Source: DASUKM01 sp036278735 (GTDB lineage: Bacteria > Acidobacteriota > Vicinamibacteria > Vicinamibacterales > 2-12-FULL-66-21). Taken from it: a stretch of DNA of 64,000 nucleotides. The translations under genes and the position numbers were made by a program. A model generated the notes under the pieces. The model was not told where the DNA came from. It did not search any database and saw only the letters and a program-made list of their open reading frames with translations. The stretch spans positions 62,001 through 126,000 of the forward strand of contig DASUKM010000022.1 in assembly GCA_036278735.1 (NCBI GenBank), read 5' to 3'. The stretch's first letter is position 1. Each line of letters begins with the position of its first letter. Shown here piece after piece: positions 52,778 through 64,000 of the stretch.

Positions 52778-53128
52778 GGGCGACGTGCAGGACGCGCGGC
52801 GCTCGAGCGCGATGCCGCGGGCCGGAAGGCGCTCGTGACTTCACGCCTGGGCGCGACGGAACTGCGGCGGGCCGTTCGACGCGCGGGCAACCGGCGCGTC
52901 GTCCAGCAGCTCGAGGAAGTCCTCGCCTCGGTCGTCCTGATTGAGCTCTCCCCAGCCATCCTCGATCGTGCCGGCCACCTCGCGCCGGCCGCACTGCCGA
53001 CGCGCGACGCGATCCATCTGGCGACCGCCCTGAGCTTGAACCTGACCGGTTGCGACTTCATCACCTACGACGACCGGCTGGCCGGCGCCGCGGCGTCGGC
53101 CGGGCTGAACGTCGTGCAGCCGGGATGA
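52778..53128 (+). pseudogene. 5'-truncated VapC (PIN-domain) toxin remnant
   Basis: The frame after the TGA at 52775 reads ...RAALERDAAGRKALVTSRLGATELRRAV, then LSPAILDRAGHLAPAALPTRDAIHLATAL and CDFITYDDRLAGAA, all characteristic of VapC from residue about 30 onward. The N-terminal strand YxDTSALVK with the first catalytic Asp is missing, and the sequence before 52778 belongs to the sortilin-like gene. A GTG at 52835 could still make 97 residues. No vapB is present. Three acidic residues remain, so the product is likely dead. Confidence 0.75.
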
Positions 53129-53130
53129 TC

Positions 53131-53247
53131 TCCGTCATCCGTCATCCGTCATCCGTCATCCGTCATCCGTCATCCGTCATCCGCCATCCGTCATCCGTCA
53201 TCCGTCATCCTCCCTCCGTCATCCCCCATCCACCCTCCACCATCCAG
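53131..53247 (+). repeat. Heptamer array (CATCCGT), about 16 units
   Basis: Longest array of the window: mostly CATCCGT with CATCCGC and CCTCCGT variants, decaying to CACCATC. It fills the gap between the VapC remnant and the GH2 gene, 19 nt before its start. Any promoter for GH2 would have to lie in or before it. Confidence 0.92.
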
Positions 53248-53265
53248 TCTGCTAGCATTCCCGGC

Positions 53266-55782
53266 ATGAAACGACGGGACTTGCTGAAGCTGGCCGCCCT
53301 CGCCGGCGGGAGCACGCTCCTGCCCGAGTGGACGGGAGTGAAGGCGGCAGCGCAGGACATCCACCAACGCGCGCAGGCCGAAGACCCGGCGGACGTCGCC
53401 GGGTCCAAGGACCAGGCCTACGGCGCGCGCGAGCGGTTGCTGGCCGACTTCGGGTGGCAGTTCCACCTGGGACACGCCGACGATCCCGCGCAGGACTTCG
53501 GCTACGGCGGCCGCGGCGCGGCGTTCGCCAAGTCGGGCGAGCTGTTCCAGCCGGCGCGCGTCGACTTCGACGCGGCCGGCTGGCAGGCGGCCGATCTGCC
53601 GCACGACTGGGCCGTGGATCTGCCGTTCGTCGACGAACGCGATCTGATCGAGCACGGTGCCAAGCCGCTCGGACGCCGGCATCCGGCCACGAGCATCGGG
53701 TGGTACAGGCGCATGTTCACGATCCCCGCGTCCGACAACGGCCGGCGGATCGCGCTCGAGTTCGACGGCGTGTTCCGCGATTGCATCGTCGCGCTGAACG
53801 GCCACTACATCGGCCGGAATCTCAGCGGGTACGCGCCGTTCCGGTTCGACGTCACCGATTTCGTGACCTACGGCGGCCCGAACGCGCTTGCGGTGCGGGT
53901 CGACGCGACGGAGTACGAAGGCTGGTTCTACGAAGGGGCGGGCATCTACCGGCACGTGTGGCTCGAGAAGACGTCGCCGCTGCACGTCGGACACTGGGGC
54001 ACGTTCGTGACGTCCGAGGTGTCCGGCGAGTCGGCCACCCTGACAATCCGGACCGACGTCGTCAATGAGTCCGGCGCGCCGGCCGGCGGACGCCTCACCT
54101 CGCGCCTGCTCGATCCGGACGGCTCCGTCGTGGCGACGGTCGCGTCCGGCGTCGATCCGATCGCGCCATGGACGCTGCGGCCGATCGTCCAGCAGGCCAC
54201 GGTCGCGCACCCGCGCCTGTGGTCGATCGAGGCGCCGCACGTGTACCGGCTCGAGACCGTCGTCGAAGACGCCGGATCGCGGGAGGTCGATCGCGTCCGC
54301 ACGCCGTTCGGGATCCGCACCGTGCAGTTCGATCCCGATCGCGGGCTGCTGTTGAACGGCCAGTTCGTGAAGATCAAGGGGATGTGCAACCACCAGGATC
54401 ATGCCGGCGTCGGCTCGGCGCTGCCGGACCGCCTGCAGTCGTTCAGGATTGAGCGGCTGAAAGCCATGGGGGTCAACGCGTACCGCACATCGCACAATCC
54501 GCCGACAGCCGCGCTGCTCGACGCATGCGACCGCCTCGGCATGCTCGTGCTGGACGAGACGCGGATGATGTCGTCGAGCGACGAAGGCCTGAGCCAGTTC
54601 TCCCGCATGATCCGCCGCGATCGTCACCATCCGAGCGTCTTCTGCTGGTCGATCGGCAACGAAGAGCCCGATCAGGGAACGGATCGCGGCGCCCGCATCG
54701 CCGCGACCATGAAGCGCATGGCGCGCGATCTCGATCCGAGCCGGCTCGTCACCGAGGCGATGAACGGGTCGTGGGGCAAGGGGCTCTCGGCCGTCGTCGA
54801 CGTTCAGGGATTCAATTACGGCCACGCGCCGCAGCTCGACGCCTTCCACGCGCAGTTCCCGCGGCAGCCGTCGATGGGCACAGAGGTGGCGAGCACGGTC
54901 TCGACGCGCGGCATCTACGAAAACGACGAGGTGCGTGGCTACGTCAGCGCCTACGACGTCAACTTTCCGCGGTGGGCGTCCACGGCGGAAGAATGGTGGC
55001 GCACCTACGACGCGCGGGCCTGGCTGGCCGGCGGCTTCGTCTGGACCGGCTTCGATTACCGCGGCGAGCCGACGCCCTACGGCTGGCCCTGCATCAGCTC
55101 GCACTTCGGCATCATGGACACGTGCGGCTTTCCGAAGGACCTGTTTTTCTATTACCAGGCGTGGTGGACCGACCAACCGGTGCTGCACCTCTTTCCGCAC
55201 TGGAACTGGAGCGGCCACGAGGGTCAGCCGATCGACGTCTGGGGCTTCACGAACCTGGATCGGGTCGAGCTGTTCGTGAACGGGCGGAGCGCCGGCGCGC
55301 AGGAGGTCGAGCGCGACGCGCACGTGGCGTGGAAGGTGCCGTACGCGGCGGGCGCGATCGAGGCGCGCGGCTTCAAGGCCGGACGTCAGGTGCTCGTCTC
55401 ACGCCGCGAGACGACGGGGCCGGCGGCCGCGATCGTGCTCCAACCGGATCGCGATCGCCTCGACGCGAACGCCGAAGACGTGGCGGTCGTGACCGCACGG
55501 ATCGTCGACGCGCAGGGACGCGAGGTGCCCATCGCGTCCAATGACGTCAGCTTTCGCGTGAGCGGCCCGGGCCGGCTCATCGGGGTTGGCAACGGCGATC
55601 CGAGCAGCCACGAGGAGGACCACGCGAATCACAGGCACGCGTTCAACGGCCTCTGCATGGCCCTCGTGCAGACGACGCGTGAGGCCGGGTCGATCACCGT
55701 CGAAGCGAGTTCACCGTCGCTGCAACCGGCGGTCGCGACGATTGTCGCTGTCGCGGCCACCGGACGCCCAAGGCTGATATGA
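53266..55782 (+). CDS. Glycoside hydrolase family 2 (beta-galactosidase-like), Tat exported
   Basis: 838 aa. Tat-type signal with RRDLLKLAALAGG. Domains in order: sugar-binding jelly roll (about 50-215, SIGWYRRMFTIP, LNGHYIGRNLSGYAPF), Ig-like sandwich (about 220-325), TIM barrel (about 330-610) with KGMCNHQDHAGVG, the acid/base SIGNEEP (Glu about 466) and the nucleophile Glu in SMGTEVAS (about 540). A C-terminal sandwich follows. LSSHFGIMDTCGFPKD is typical of exo-acting beta-galactosidase-like GH2. Likely digests plant or microbial galactosides in the periplasm. ATG 53266 is chosen because it gives the twin-Arg signal. Confidence 0.92.
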   Translation: MKRRDLLKLAALAGGSTLLPEWTGVKAAAQDIHQRAQAEDPADVAGSKDQAYGARERLLADFGWQFHLGHADDPAQDFGYGGRGAAFAKSGELFQPARVDFDAAGWQAADLPHDWAVDLPFVDERDLIEHGAKPLGRRHPATSIGWYRRMFTIPASDNGRRIALEFDGVFRDCIVALNGHYIGRNLSGYAPFRFDVTDFVTYGGPNALAVRVDATEYEGWFYEGAGIYRHVWLEKTSPLHVGHWGTFVTSEVSGESATLTIRTDVVNESGAPAGGRLTSRLLDPDGSVVATVASGVDPIAPWTLRPIVQQATVAHPRLWSIEAPHVYRLETVVEDAGSREVDRVRTPFGIRTVQFDPDRGLLLNGQFVKIKGMCNHQDHAGVGSALPDRLQSFRIERLKAMGVNAYRTSHNPPTAALLDACDRLGMLVLDETRMMSSSDEGLSQFSRMIRRDRHHPSVFCWSIGNEEPDQGTDRGARIAATMKRMARDLDPSRLVTEAMNGSWGKGLSAVVDVQGFNYGHAPQLDAFHAQFPRQPSMGTEVASTVSTRGIYENDEVRGYVSAYDVNFPRWASTAEEWWRTYDARAWLAGGFVWTGFDYRGEPTPYGWPCISSHFGIMDTCGFPKDLFFYYQAWWTDQPVLHLFPHWNWSGHEGQPIDVWGFTNLDRVELFVNGRSAGAQEVERDAHVAWKVPYAAGAIEARGFKAGRQVLVSRRETTGPAAAIVLQPDRDRLDANAEDVAVVTARIVDAQGREVPIASNDVSFRVSGPGRLIGVGNGDPSSHEEDHANHRHAFNGLCMALVQTTREAGSITVEASSPSLQPAVATIVAVAATGRPRLI

Positions 55783-55784
55783 GA

Positions 55785-55857
55785 GGTCAGCCCATAAACA
55801 AAGGGCTGACCCACACTGCTTCGCCCCTCGATGTGGGTCAGGCCTTCAGGCCTGACC
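55785..55857 (+). repeat. Palindromic element, family P2, copy B
   Basis: GGTCAGCCC...GGGCTGACC (55785-55811) and GGTCAGGCC-TTCA-GGCCTGACC (55836-55857), linked by ACCCACA and TGTGGGT which can also pair with each other. It starts 3 nt after the GH2 stop. Confidence 0.92.
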
Positions 55858-55902
55858 AGCCTGTCGGCGTCACACCGGCTTCCGGCCCCAGGACCACATA
55901 GC

Positions 55903-55946
55903 CTTGACATCTAGGTATCGCGCGCGTAGCATGCCTAGACGTCAAG
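55903..55946 (+). promoter_or_regulatory. PadR operator overlapping its promoter
   Basis: CTTGACATCTAGGTAT (55903-55918) and ATGCCTAGACGTCAAG (55931-55946) form a 16-bp inverted repeat with 14 matches and a 12-nt spacer. The left arm contains the -35 TTGACA (55904-55909) and the -10 TAGCAT (55927-55932), 17 nt apart. A dimer bound here would block RNA polymerase, so autorepression of the padR-ADOP pair is likely. Confidence 0.8.
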
Positions 55947-55972
55947 GCTTTTGGGAGGTGCGCAACACGCTG

Positions 55973-56311
55973 ATGGCCACGCGCGATCGTCTCCTCGGCA
56001 CACTCGACTTGCTCGTACTGAAGTGCCTGGCGCGCGTCGGCGACATGCACGGCTACGGCATCGTCAACTGGATCCAACAGGCGTCCGAGGATCTGCTGCA
56101 CGTCGAGGAGGGATCGCTCTATCCGGCGCTCCACCGCATCGAGCAGGCTGGCTGGATCGCGTCGGAATGGAAGGCGACGGCGACCATGCGTCGCGCGCGG
56201 GTCTACCGGCTGACCGCCGCGGGACGCCGGCAGCTCCAGCGTGAACAGGAGTCCTGGAGCCGCGTCGCACGTGGCGTGGCAGCCGTATTGAAGCAGGGTA
56301 ACGCGCGATGA
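55973..56311 (+). CDS. PadR-family transcriptional regulator (ADOP-linked)
   Basis: 112 aa winged helix. Helix-turn-helix RLLGTLDLLVLKCLAR, HGYGIVNWIQQAS and EEGSLYPALHRIEQAGWI (all within 6-60), wing RVYRLTAAGRRQL (about 73-85). ATG 55973 is taken with GGGAGGTG about 12 nt upstream; a CTG or a farther ATG at 55931 would place the operator inside the gene. Its stop overlaps the ADOP start (ATGA). It belongs to the PadR subgroup usually named for these permease pairs. Confidence 0.9.
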   Translation: MATRDRLLGTLDLLVLKCLARVGDMHGYGIVNWIQQASEDLLHVEEGSLYPALHRIEQAGWIASEWKATATMRRARVYRLTAAGRRQLQREQESWSRVARGVAAVLKQGNAR

Positions 56312-58941
56312 GCTGGACGCGAAGGTTCAGGGGACTCTTCCGACACGACGCGCTCGATGCGGAGGCGGCCGAGGAGATCCGGACGCATCTCGACATGCGC
56401 ATCGCCGACCTCATGGCCGAAGGACTCTCTCCGGCGGAGGCGCGGCTGCGCGCGCTCCGCGCGTTCGGCAACAGGGCGGCGCTCCAGGAAGACATGCGCG
56501 CAGCCGACACGTTCCAGACGGTCGCCTCGGTGCTCCGCGACGTCCGCTACGGTCTGAGGCAATTCCGTCGCAATCCGCTGTTCACAGCCGTGGCGATGCT
56601 GACGCTGCTCCTGGGGATCGGCGCAACCAGTCTGGTCTTCAGCATCGTCGACACGGTGCTCGTCCGGCCGCTGCCGTTTCCCCAGTCGAACCGCCTGATG
56701 TTCATCGAGGAAGTCCGGCACCATCCCGGGACGGTCGTGGATGCCGCGTCCTATCCGGACTTCTTCGATATCCGCGATCGTACGCGCACGTTCGCGAGCG
56801 TCGCGTCCTACCACGGCGGCCATGTCACGTTCAGCAGCGGTGACACACCGGTCAGTGTCGCCAGCCAGGCGGTGAGCGCCGACTTCTTCCGCGTGCTGGG
56901 CGTGAAGCCGGCGCTCGGACGCGACTTCACGCGCGCCGACGAACGTGCCGGCCGGCACGTCGCGGTGATTAGCGACGCGTTCTGGCGGCGCCGGCTTCAC
57001 GCCGACCCCACCGCGGTTGGACGCTCGATTCTAATCGCGGGCCAGCAGACGACGATCCTCGGCGTCATGCCGGCGTCGTTTGATTTCCCCGTGAATTCGG
57101 ACACGGAGGTGTGGCTGACCTTCGCCGCCGACGCGGAAGGGAACCACCCGCTGACGGCCCAGCGCGGCGTCGGCCTGCTCAATGTGATCGGCCGTCTGCG
57201 GGACGACGTCGCGCCGAGCCAGGCGCAGGCCGATCTCGACGTGATTGCACAGGACACGCGCACTCGCACCGCTTCGGACGATCACGGGTTTCGCCTCACG
57301 CCGGAACTCCAGAAGCTGACGGATCCGATTCGCCAACCGCTGCTGATTCTGCTCGCGGCGGTCGGCCTTCTGCTGCTCATCGCCTGCGCGAACGTCGCCA
57401 ACCTGCTGCTCGCGCGGGCGAGCGCACGATCGCGCGAGATCGCCGTGCGAGTCTCGATGGGCGCGGGTCGGCAGCGAATCGCGCGGCAGCTCGTGACCGA
57501 GAGCATCGTCTTGTGGCTCGTCAGCGGCGTCGCCGGACTGCTCGCCGCCGGGCTCGCGGAGCGGTTCCTGATCGCACTGACGCAGCACACGGTGCCTCGC
57601 ATCGCCGCCCTGCATCTCGACGCCACCGTCGTCGTCGTGACGCTGGGCACCGCGCTCGTCACGGGCATCGTCTTCGGCCTCGCGCCGGTGTTGCCCGTTC
57701 TACGCGTCGACGCGCTCGCGAGCCTGAAACAGGAAGGCCGCTCGGGGACGGCGGGACGGGGCCACCGGCGCTTCCGTGAGGCGCTGATCACCGCGCAGAT
57801 GGCGGTGGCGCTGGTGCTGTTGGTCGGCGCGGGACTGCTCGCGACCTCGTACTGGCGTCTGTTGCACGCCGATCCGGGATTTCACACGCGCGGCCTGCTC
57901 ACGTTTCGCGTCGAACCGTCGGTGAGTGTGAAACCGCATCAGACCCAGGTCTGGCATCGACTGCTCGACATCGTCGCGACCACGCCGGGCGTCGCGCACT
58001 CGGCGGCCGTCTTTCCGCTGCCCTTCGGCGGCCACGACATCTCGAGCGAGTTCGAGATTCCCGGACGCGGACTGTCGCCGGACCGGCTGCCACTGGCGCA
58101 GATCTACGTCTCGACACCGGGTTATTTCGCCACCGCGGGAGTCGCGCTTCGCGAAGGCCGTGACTTTCGCGTCAGCGACGATTTGTCCGGGCCCGGCGTG
58201 GCCATCGTCAACGACGCGTTCGTGAAGCAATACTTTCCGCACGATCGCGCGCTGGGACGAACGGTGGTCCCGAACATCTCGAGCGGCAGTCCTGAGCCGC
58301 TCGTGCGCACGATTGTCGGCGTGGTCGGCGACACGAAGCTCGCATCGTTGAGCGAGGAGCCGAAGCCGTCCATCTTCGTACCGTTCGATCAATTGAACGG
58401 GCTGCCGCTGCATTTCGTCGTCGAAACGAGTGTGCCGGCGGAATCGCTCGTCGCGACATTGCGGCAGCGTGTCGCGTCGGTCGATCCGCAGGCGCCGATC
58501 TACCAGGTCGCCACGGTCGAGGAGCTGGTCTCGCGCACGCTCGCCGAACCGCGGTTCCAGATGATCCTGCTGGTGGCGTTCGCCGTCTGTGCGCTGCTGC
58601 TGACCGCGATCGGCCTGTACGGCGTCACGTCGTACTCGGCGGCGCAGCGCACGCGCGAAGTCGGTGTGCGCATGGCGCTTGGCGCGTCCCGCCGCGACGT
58701 TCTTCGCATGGTGTTGATGAGCGGTGCGCGCCTCGCGGTCATAGGCGCCGCCGTGGGCCTCGCCGGATCGCTGCTGGTGACACGCTCGCTGCACGCACTG
58801 CTCTACGGCGTCACGCCGCTGGATCCTCTGACCTTTGCGGCCATGACACTGCTCCTGGCCGCGACGGCGACGATCGCGAGCTACGTTCCCGCCCGCCGTG
58901 CGAGCCGGATCGATCCGGCGGAGGCGCTCCGGCTCGAATAA
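56308..58941 (+). CDS. ADOP-family FtsX/MacB-like permease
   Basis: 877 aa. Has an N-terminal cytoplasmic helical domain (ALDAEAAEEIRTHLDMRIADLMAEGLSPAEARLRALRAFGN, about 13-52) found in the PadR-coupled subtype, then GIGATSLVFSIVDTVLVRPLPF at about 102-123, FtsX loops SARSREIAVRVSMGAGR (about 370-386) and RTREVGVRMALGASR (about 785-799), ending RRASRIDPAEALRLE. Shares start/stop overlap with padR. Without the palindromic insert of the sister gene at 28314, it shows the normal distance between VVETSVP and VDPQAP. Confidence 0.92.
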   Translation: MSWTRRFRGLFRHDALDAEAAEEIRTHLDMRIADLMAEGLSPAEARLRALRAFGNRAALQEDMRAADTFQTVASVLRDVRYGLRQFRRNPLFTAVAMLTLLLGIGATSLVFSIVDTVLVRPLPFPQSNRLMFIEEVRHHPGTVVDAASYPDFFDIRDRTRTFASVASYHGGHVTFSSGDTPVSVASQAVSADFFRVLGVKPALGRDFTRADERAGRHVAVISDAFWRRRLHADPTAVGRSILIAGQQTTILGVMPASFDFPVNSDTEVWLTFAADAEGNHPLTAQRGVGLLNVIGRLRDDVAPSQAQADLDVIAQDTRTRTASDDHGFRLTPELQKLTDPIRQPLLILLAAVGLLLLIACANVANLLLARASARSREIAVRVSMGAGRQRIARQLVTESIVLWLVSGVAGLLAAGLAERFLIALTQHTVPRIAALHLDATVVVVTLGTALVTGIVFGLAPVLPVLRVDALASLKQEGRSGTAGRGHRRFREALITAQMAVALVLLVGAGLLATSYWRLLHADPGFHTRGLLTFRVEPSVSVKPHQTQVWHRLLDIVATTPGVAHSAAVFPLPFGGHDISSEFEIPGRGLSPDRLPLAQIYVSTPGYFATAGVALREGRDFRVSDDLSGPGVAIVNDAFVKQYFPHDRALGRTVVPNISSGSPEPLVRTIVGVVGDTKLASLSEEPKPSIFVPFDQLNGLPLHFVVETSVPAESLVATLRQRVASVDPQAPIYQVATVEELVSRTLAEPRFQMILLVAFAVCALLLTAIGLYGVTSYSAAQRTREVGVRMALGASRRDVLRMVLMSGARLAVIGAAVGLAGSLLVTRSLHALLYGVTPLDPLTFAAMTLLLAATATIASYVPARRASRIDPAEALRLE

Positions 58942-58945
58942 TCCT

Positions 58946-61315
<2,370 letters not shown>

Positions 61316-61324
61316 GAGGAGAAT

Positions 61325-61430
61325 GGTCAGCCCGTAAAGGGCTGACCCACAAGAGTGCAAGGGTGTGGGTCAGGCCTTCGGGCCCGGCCGCGGGACAGTG
61401 TGGGTCAGGCCTTTATTGGCCTGACTGACC
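61325..61430 (-). repeat. Palindromic element, family P2, copy C
   Basis: GGTCAGCCC-GTAAA-GGGCTGACC (61325-61347), one GTGTGGGTCAGGCC unit at about 61363, then a second with GGTCAGGCC...GGCCTGAC at 61403-61425. It sits between the sod stop (61432) and the HerA-like ATG, both on the minus strand. Confidence 0.92.
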
Positions 61431-61431
61431 A

Positions 61432-62031
<600 letters not shown>

Positions 62032-62064
62032 GGCAATCTCCTTTTGAGAAGTGGCGTGGGAAAT

Positions 62065-62081
62065 CCGCCGCCCGGCGGCGG
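62065..62081 (-). terminator. GC hairpin after nadA
   Basis: CCGCCGCC..GGCGGCGG palindrome 7 nt after the nadA stop, with ATTTCCC following on the minus strand. The U-tract is poor, so termination would be weak; it may also shape the sod leader. Confidence 0.4.
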
Positions 62082-62087
62082 GTCATA

Positions 62088-63224
62088 TCAGTGGATCGTC
62101 AGCATGCGGTCGAGCGCGAGCCTGGCCCAGCGCTTCTGGTCCGCGGGCACGACAATCCGGTTCTGCACGCGGCCGGCCACGAGCCCCTCGAGCACCCAGA
62201 GCAGGTGGTTCGGGGACACGCGGAACATCGTGGAGCACAGGCAGCCGAACGGGTCGAGCGTGACGATCGTGCGATCGGGCGCCAGCTCCGTCGCGAGCCG
62301 GTTCACGAGATGAATCTCCGTGGCGATCGCCCAGACCGATCCGGCGGGGCTCTCGCGTACCGTTCGAATGATGCGCTCGGTGGATCCGCTCAGATCCGAC
62401 GCCTGCACGACGTCGAAGGTGCACTCGGGATGCGCGATGACGCGTCCGGCAGGGTACCGCGCACGGAACGCGTCGATCTGCGCGACCGTGAACCGCGTGT
62501 GCACCGAGCAATGCCCTTTCCAGAGGATCAGCCGCGCGCGCTCGATGTCGTCCGCGCTCAGCCCGCCGCCCGGCTCCTCCGGATCCCAGACGACCATGCG
62601 ATCCAGCGGGACGCCCAGGGCGTAGGCCGTGTTGCGCCCGAGATGCTGGTCCGGCAGCATCAACAGGCGCTCGCCGCGCTCCCACGCCCACGTCATGACC
62701 CCCGCGGCATTGCTCGACGTGCAGACGACGCCGCGGTGCTCGCCGACGAACGCCTTCACGGCCGCCGACGAGTTGATGTAGGTGACGGGCACGATCGCGC
62801 CCGCGTCGACCCCCATCTCCTGCAGTTCGCGCCAGCACATCACGAGCTGATCGGCCGTCGCCATGTCGGCCATCGAACAGCCGGCCGCGAGGTCCGGCAG
62901 GATCACCTGCTGCCCGCGACCGCGGAGCACGTCGGCGCTCTCGGCCATGAAGTGGACGCCGCAGAACACGACGAACTCGGCGTCGTGCCGGCTGGCGGCG
63001 GCGCGCGAGAGGGCGAGCGAATCGCCCGTGCAGTCCGCGAACCGGATCACTTCGTCGCGCTGATAGTGATGCCCGAGGACGACGACGCGGCTGCCGAGCT
63101 GGGCGCGCGCGGCCGCAATCCGCCCGTCCATCTCGTCCTCCGAGAGGCGCAGATAACGGTCCGGCAGCGGCTGCCGCTCGGCGAGGCCCGCACGCTCGAC
63201 CTGCGTCAGCAGATTGATGTCCAT
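62088..63224 (-). CDS. nadA: Quinolinate synthase NadA
   Basis: 378 aa. Condenses iminoaspartate with dihydroxyacetone phosphate in NAD synthesis. The three [4Fe-4S] ligands are visible: Cys116 in AAGCSMADM, Cys268 in IAHPECTF and Cys328 or Cys330 in FGCLCSTMFR. Substrate motifs VVVLGHHYQRDEV (47-59), DCTGDSLALS (64-73), VTYINSSAAVKA (147-158) and CTSSNAAG (168-175) match the family. It ends 56 nt before the sod start. No nadB or nadC in view. Confidence 0.95.
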   Translation of the reverse strand: MDINLLTQVERAGLAERQPLPDRYLRLSEDEMDGRIAAARAQLGSRVVVLGHHYQRDEVIRFADCTGDSLALSRAAASRHDAEFVVFCGVHFMAESADVLRGRGQQVILPDLAAGCSMADMATADQLVMCWRELQEMGVDAGAIVPVTYINSSAAVKAFVGEHRGVVCTSSNAAGVMTWAWERGERLLMLPDQHLGRNTAYALGVPLDRMVVWDPEEPGGGLSADDIERARLILWKGHCSVHTRFTVAQIDAFRARYPAGRVIAHPECTFDVVQASDLSGSTERIIRTVRESPAGSVWAIATEIHLVNRLATELAPDRTIVTLDPFGCLCSTMFRVSPNHLLWVLEGLVAGRVQNRIVVPADQKRWARLALDRMLTIH

Positions 63225-63242
63225 GTCCCGGCGTCCAACTCT

Positions 63243-64000
63243 TTATTGTACATGCCGGACGGCGGTGGACGCTGCGGGGCTCTGCAGCGGCGCCGCGGCG
63301 GCCGGGCTGTCGACGTCCGGTCCGACGACGACGCGGTAGAGCGTGTCGCGTTCGACCGGCTCGCGGCCGGCGGCGCGGATCAGCCGCCGAATCTCGCGCG
63401 TGGTCATGCCTTCCGGCGTGCGCGAGCCCGCCATGTGGTAGATGCGCTCTTCCTGGACGGTGCCGTCGAGGTCGTCGGCGCCGAACCACAGCGCAATCTG
63501 CGCGACGTCGACGCCGGTGGCGATCCAGAACGCCTTGACGTGCGCGATGTTGTCGAGCATCAGGCGCGCCACGGCATGGACGCGCAGCGTGTCGATCGCG
63601 CTCGGCGCCGGCAGCTTGCGCATCTGGTTGTTGTCGGGATGGAACGCCAGCGGAATGAAGGCCTGCAGTCCGCCCGTCTCGTCCTGCAGCGCGCGGGTGC
63701 GCAGCATGTGATCGACCCGCTCGGCGGTCGTCTCGATATGGCCGTAGAGCATCGTGACGTTCGTCCGCATGCCGAGCGCGTGCGCGGTCCGATGGATGGA
63801 CAGATATCGATCGGCCCCGCACTTGTCGTGGCAGATCTTCCGGCGCACCCGCTCGGCGAAGATTTCGGCGCCGCCGCCGGGCAGCGAGTCGAGTCCGGCG
63901 GCCTGCAGCTGGCGGAGCACCTGCTCGTCGGAGAGGCCGTAGAGATCCGCGAAGAACGCGATCTCGACGGCGGTGAAGCATTTCAAGTGGATGCCCGGCT
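63243..64000 (-). CDS. mqnE: MqnE-type aminofutalosine synthase, 5' end outside window
   Basis: The visible 252 residues are the C-terminal part of a radical-SAM enzyme of the futalosine menaquinone pathway; the CxxxCxxC cluster site lies beyond the end of the window. MqnE markers present: IHLKCFTAVEIAFFA, LPGGGAEIFAERVRRKIC, HALGMRTNVTMLYGHIET, and NNQMRKLPAPSAIDTLRVHAVARLMLDN. It ends 18 nt before nadA on the same strand, so these may form one transcript. Partial, reading continues unbroken to the window edge. Confidence 0.88.
   Translation of the reverse strand, partial: PGIHLKCFTAVEIAFFADLYGLSDEQVLRQLQAAGLDSLPGGGAEIFAERVRRKICHDKCGADRYLSIHRTAHALGMRTNVTMLYGHIETTAERVDHMLRTRALQDETGGLQAFIPLAFHPDNNQMRKLPAPSAIDTLRVHAVARLMLDNIAHVKAFWIATGVDVAQIALWFGADDLDGTVQEERIYHMAGSRTPEGMTTREIRRLIRAAGREPVERDTLYRVVVGPDVDSPAAAAPLQSPAASTAVRHVQ

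Noticed and set aside
30850..53247. CRISPR array
   Set aside because: The repeats are contiguous 7-bp units without unique spacers, and there are no cas genes.
53050..53265. Upstream extension of the GH2 frame encoding a repeated IRHPSSV peptide
   Set aside because: A 7-bp array read in one frame gives a seven-residue period; the Tat signal at 53266 marks the real start.

Overview
The window is a very G+C-rich bacterial chromosome segment, almost fully coding, with genes on both strands. Four ADOP-type (acidobacterial duplicated orphan permease) FtsX/MacB-like permeases, two of them directly behind PadR regulators, a Tat-tagged GH2 enzyme, a DPP-IV-type S9 peptidase, a sortilin-like BNR-repeat protein, bactofilin and a futalosine-type menaquinone gene together suggest an Acidobacteriota member, most likely of the Vicinamibacteria type. 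This assignment is inferred from gene content. No rRNA is present to confirm it.

Layout. 1-11 kb: a class A beta-lactamase-like hydrolase with two small followers, a PadR/ADOP pair, a DUF4386 membrane protein, a second ADOP, a BON protein and several small exported proteins or lipoproteins. 11-19 kb: tRNA-Arg(ACG), a GH3 enzyme, moaB-moeA, a redoxin with an in-frame UGA at its redox-active Cys position (candidate selenoprotein), a receiver-like/PilZ protein and small exported proteins. 19-26 kb: an addB-addA-like recombination helicase/nuclease operon, with a 33-bp in-frame tandem array inside addA. 26-32 kb: a YqjE/DUF3618 envelope pair (the first apparently frameshifted), DoxX, an RRM RNA-binding protein with a long structured leader, a third ADOP carrying an in-frame palindromic insertion, and an endonuclease/nucleotidyltransferase pair. 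32-49 kb: FKBP, an MreB without its usual partners, M61 peptidase, bactofilin, zinc metallopeptidase, SWIM-SNF2 helicase, S9 peptidase, cytochrome c, an alpha-oxoamine synthase, a dynamin-like GTPase and pheA with an attenuator-like leader. 49-64 kb: a sortilin-like protein, a VapC remnant, GH2, a PadR/ADOP pair with a clear operator, a HerA-like ATPase, sodA-type SOD, nadA and the 3' part of mqnE.

The intergenic DNA is unusually patterned. At least four palindromic repeat families and about ten heptanucleotide tandem arrays sit between genes. Many start within a few bases of a stop codon or supply the stop codon itself, and two repeats have entered reading frames without breaking them. The strongest individual finding is the redoxin UGA (TGA at 15792-15794), because the frame is intact on both sides, the UGA replaces the first Cys of a CxxC motif, and a SECIS-like hairpin lies 25 nt downstream.
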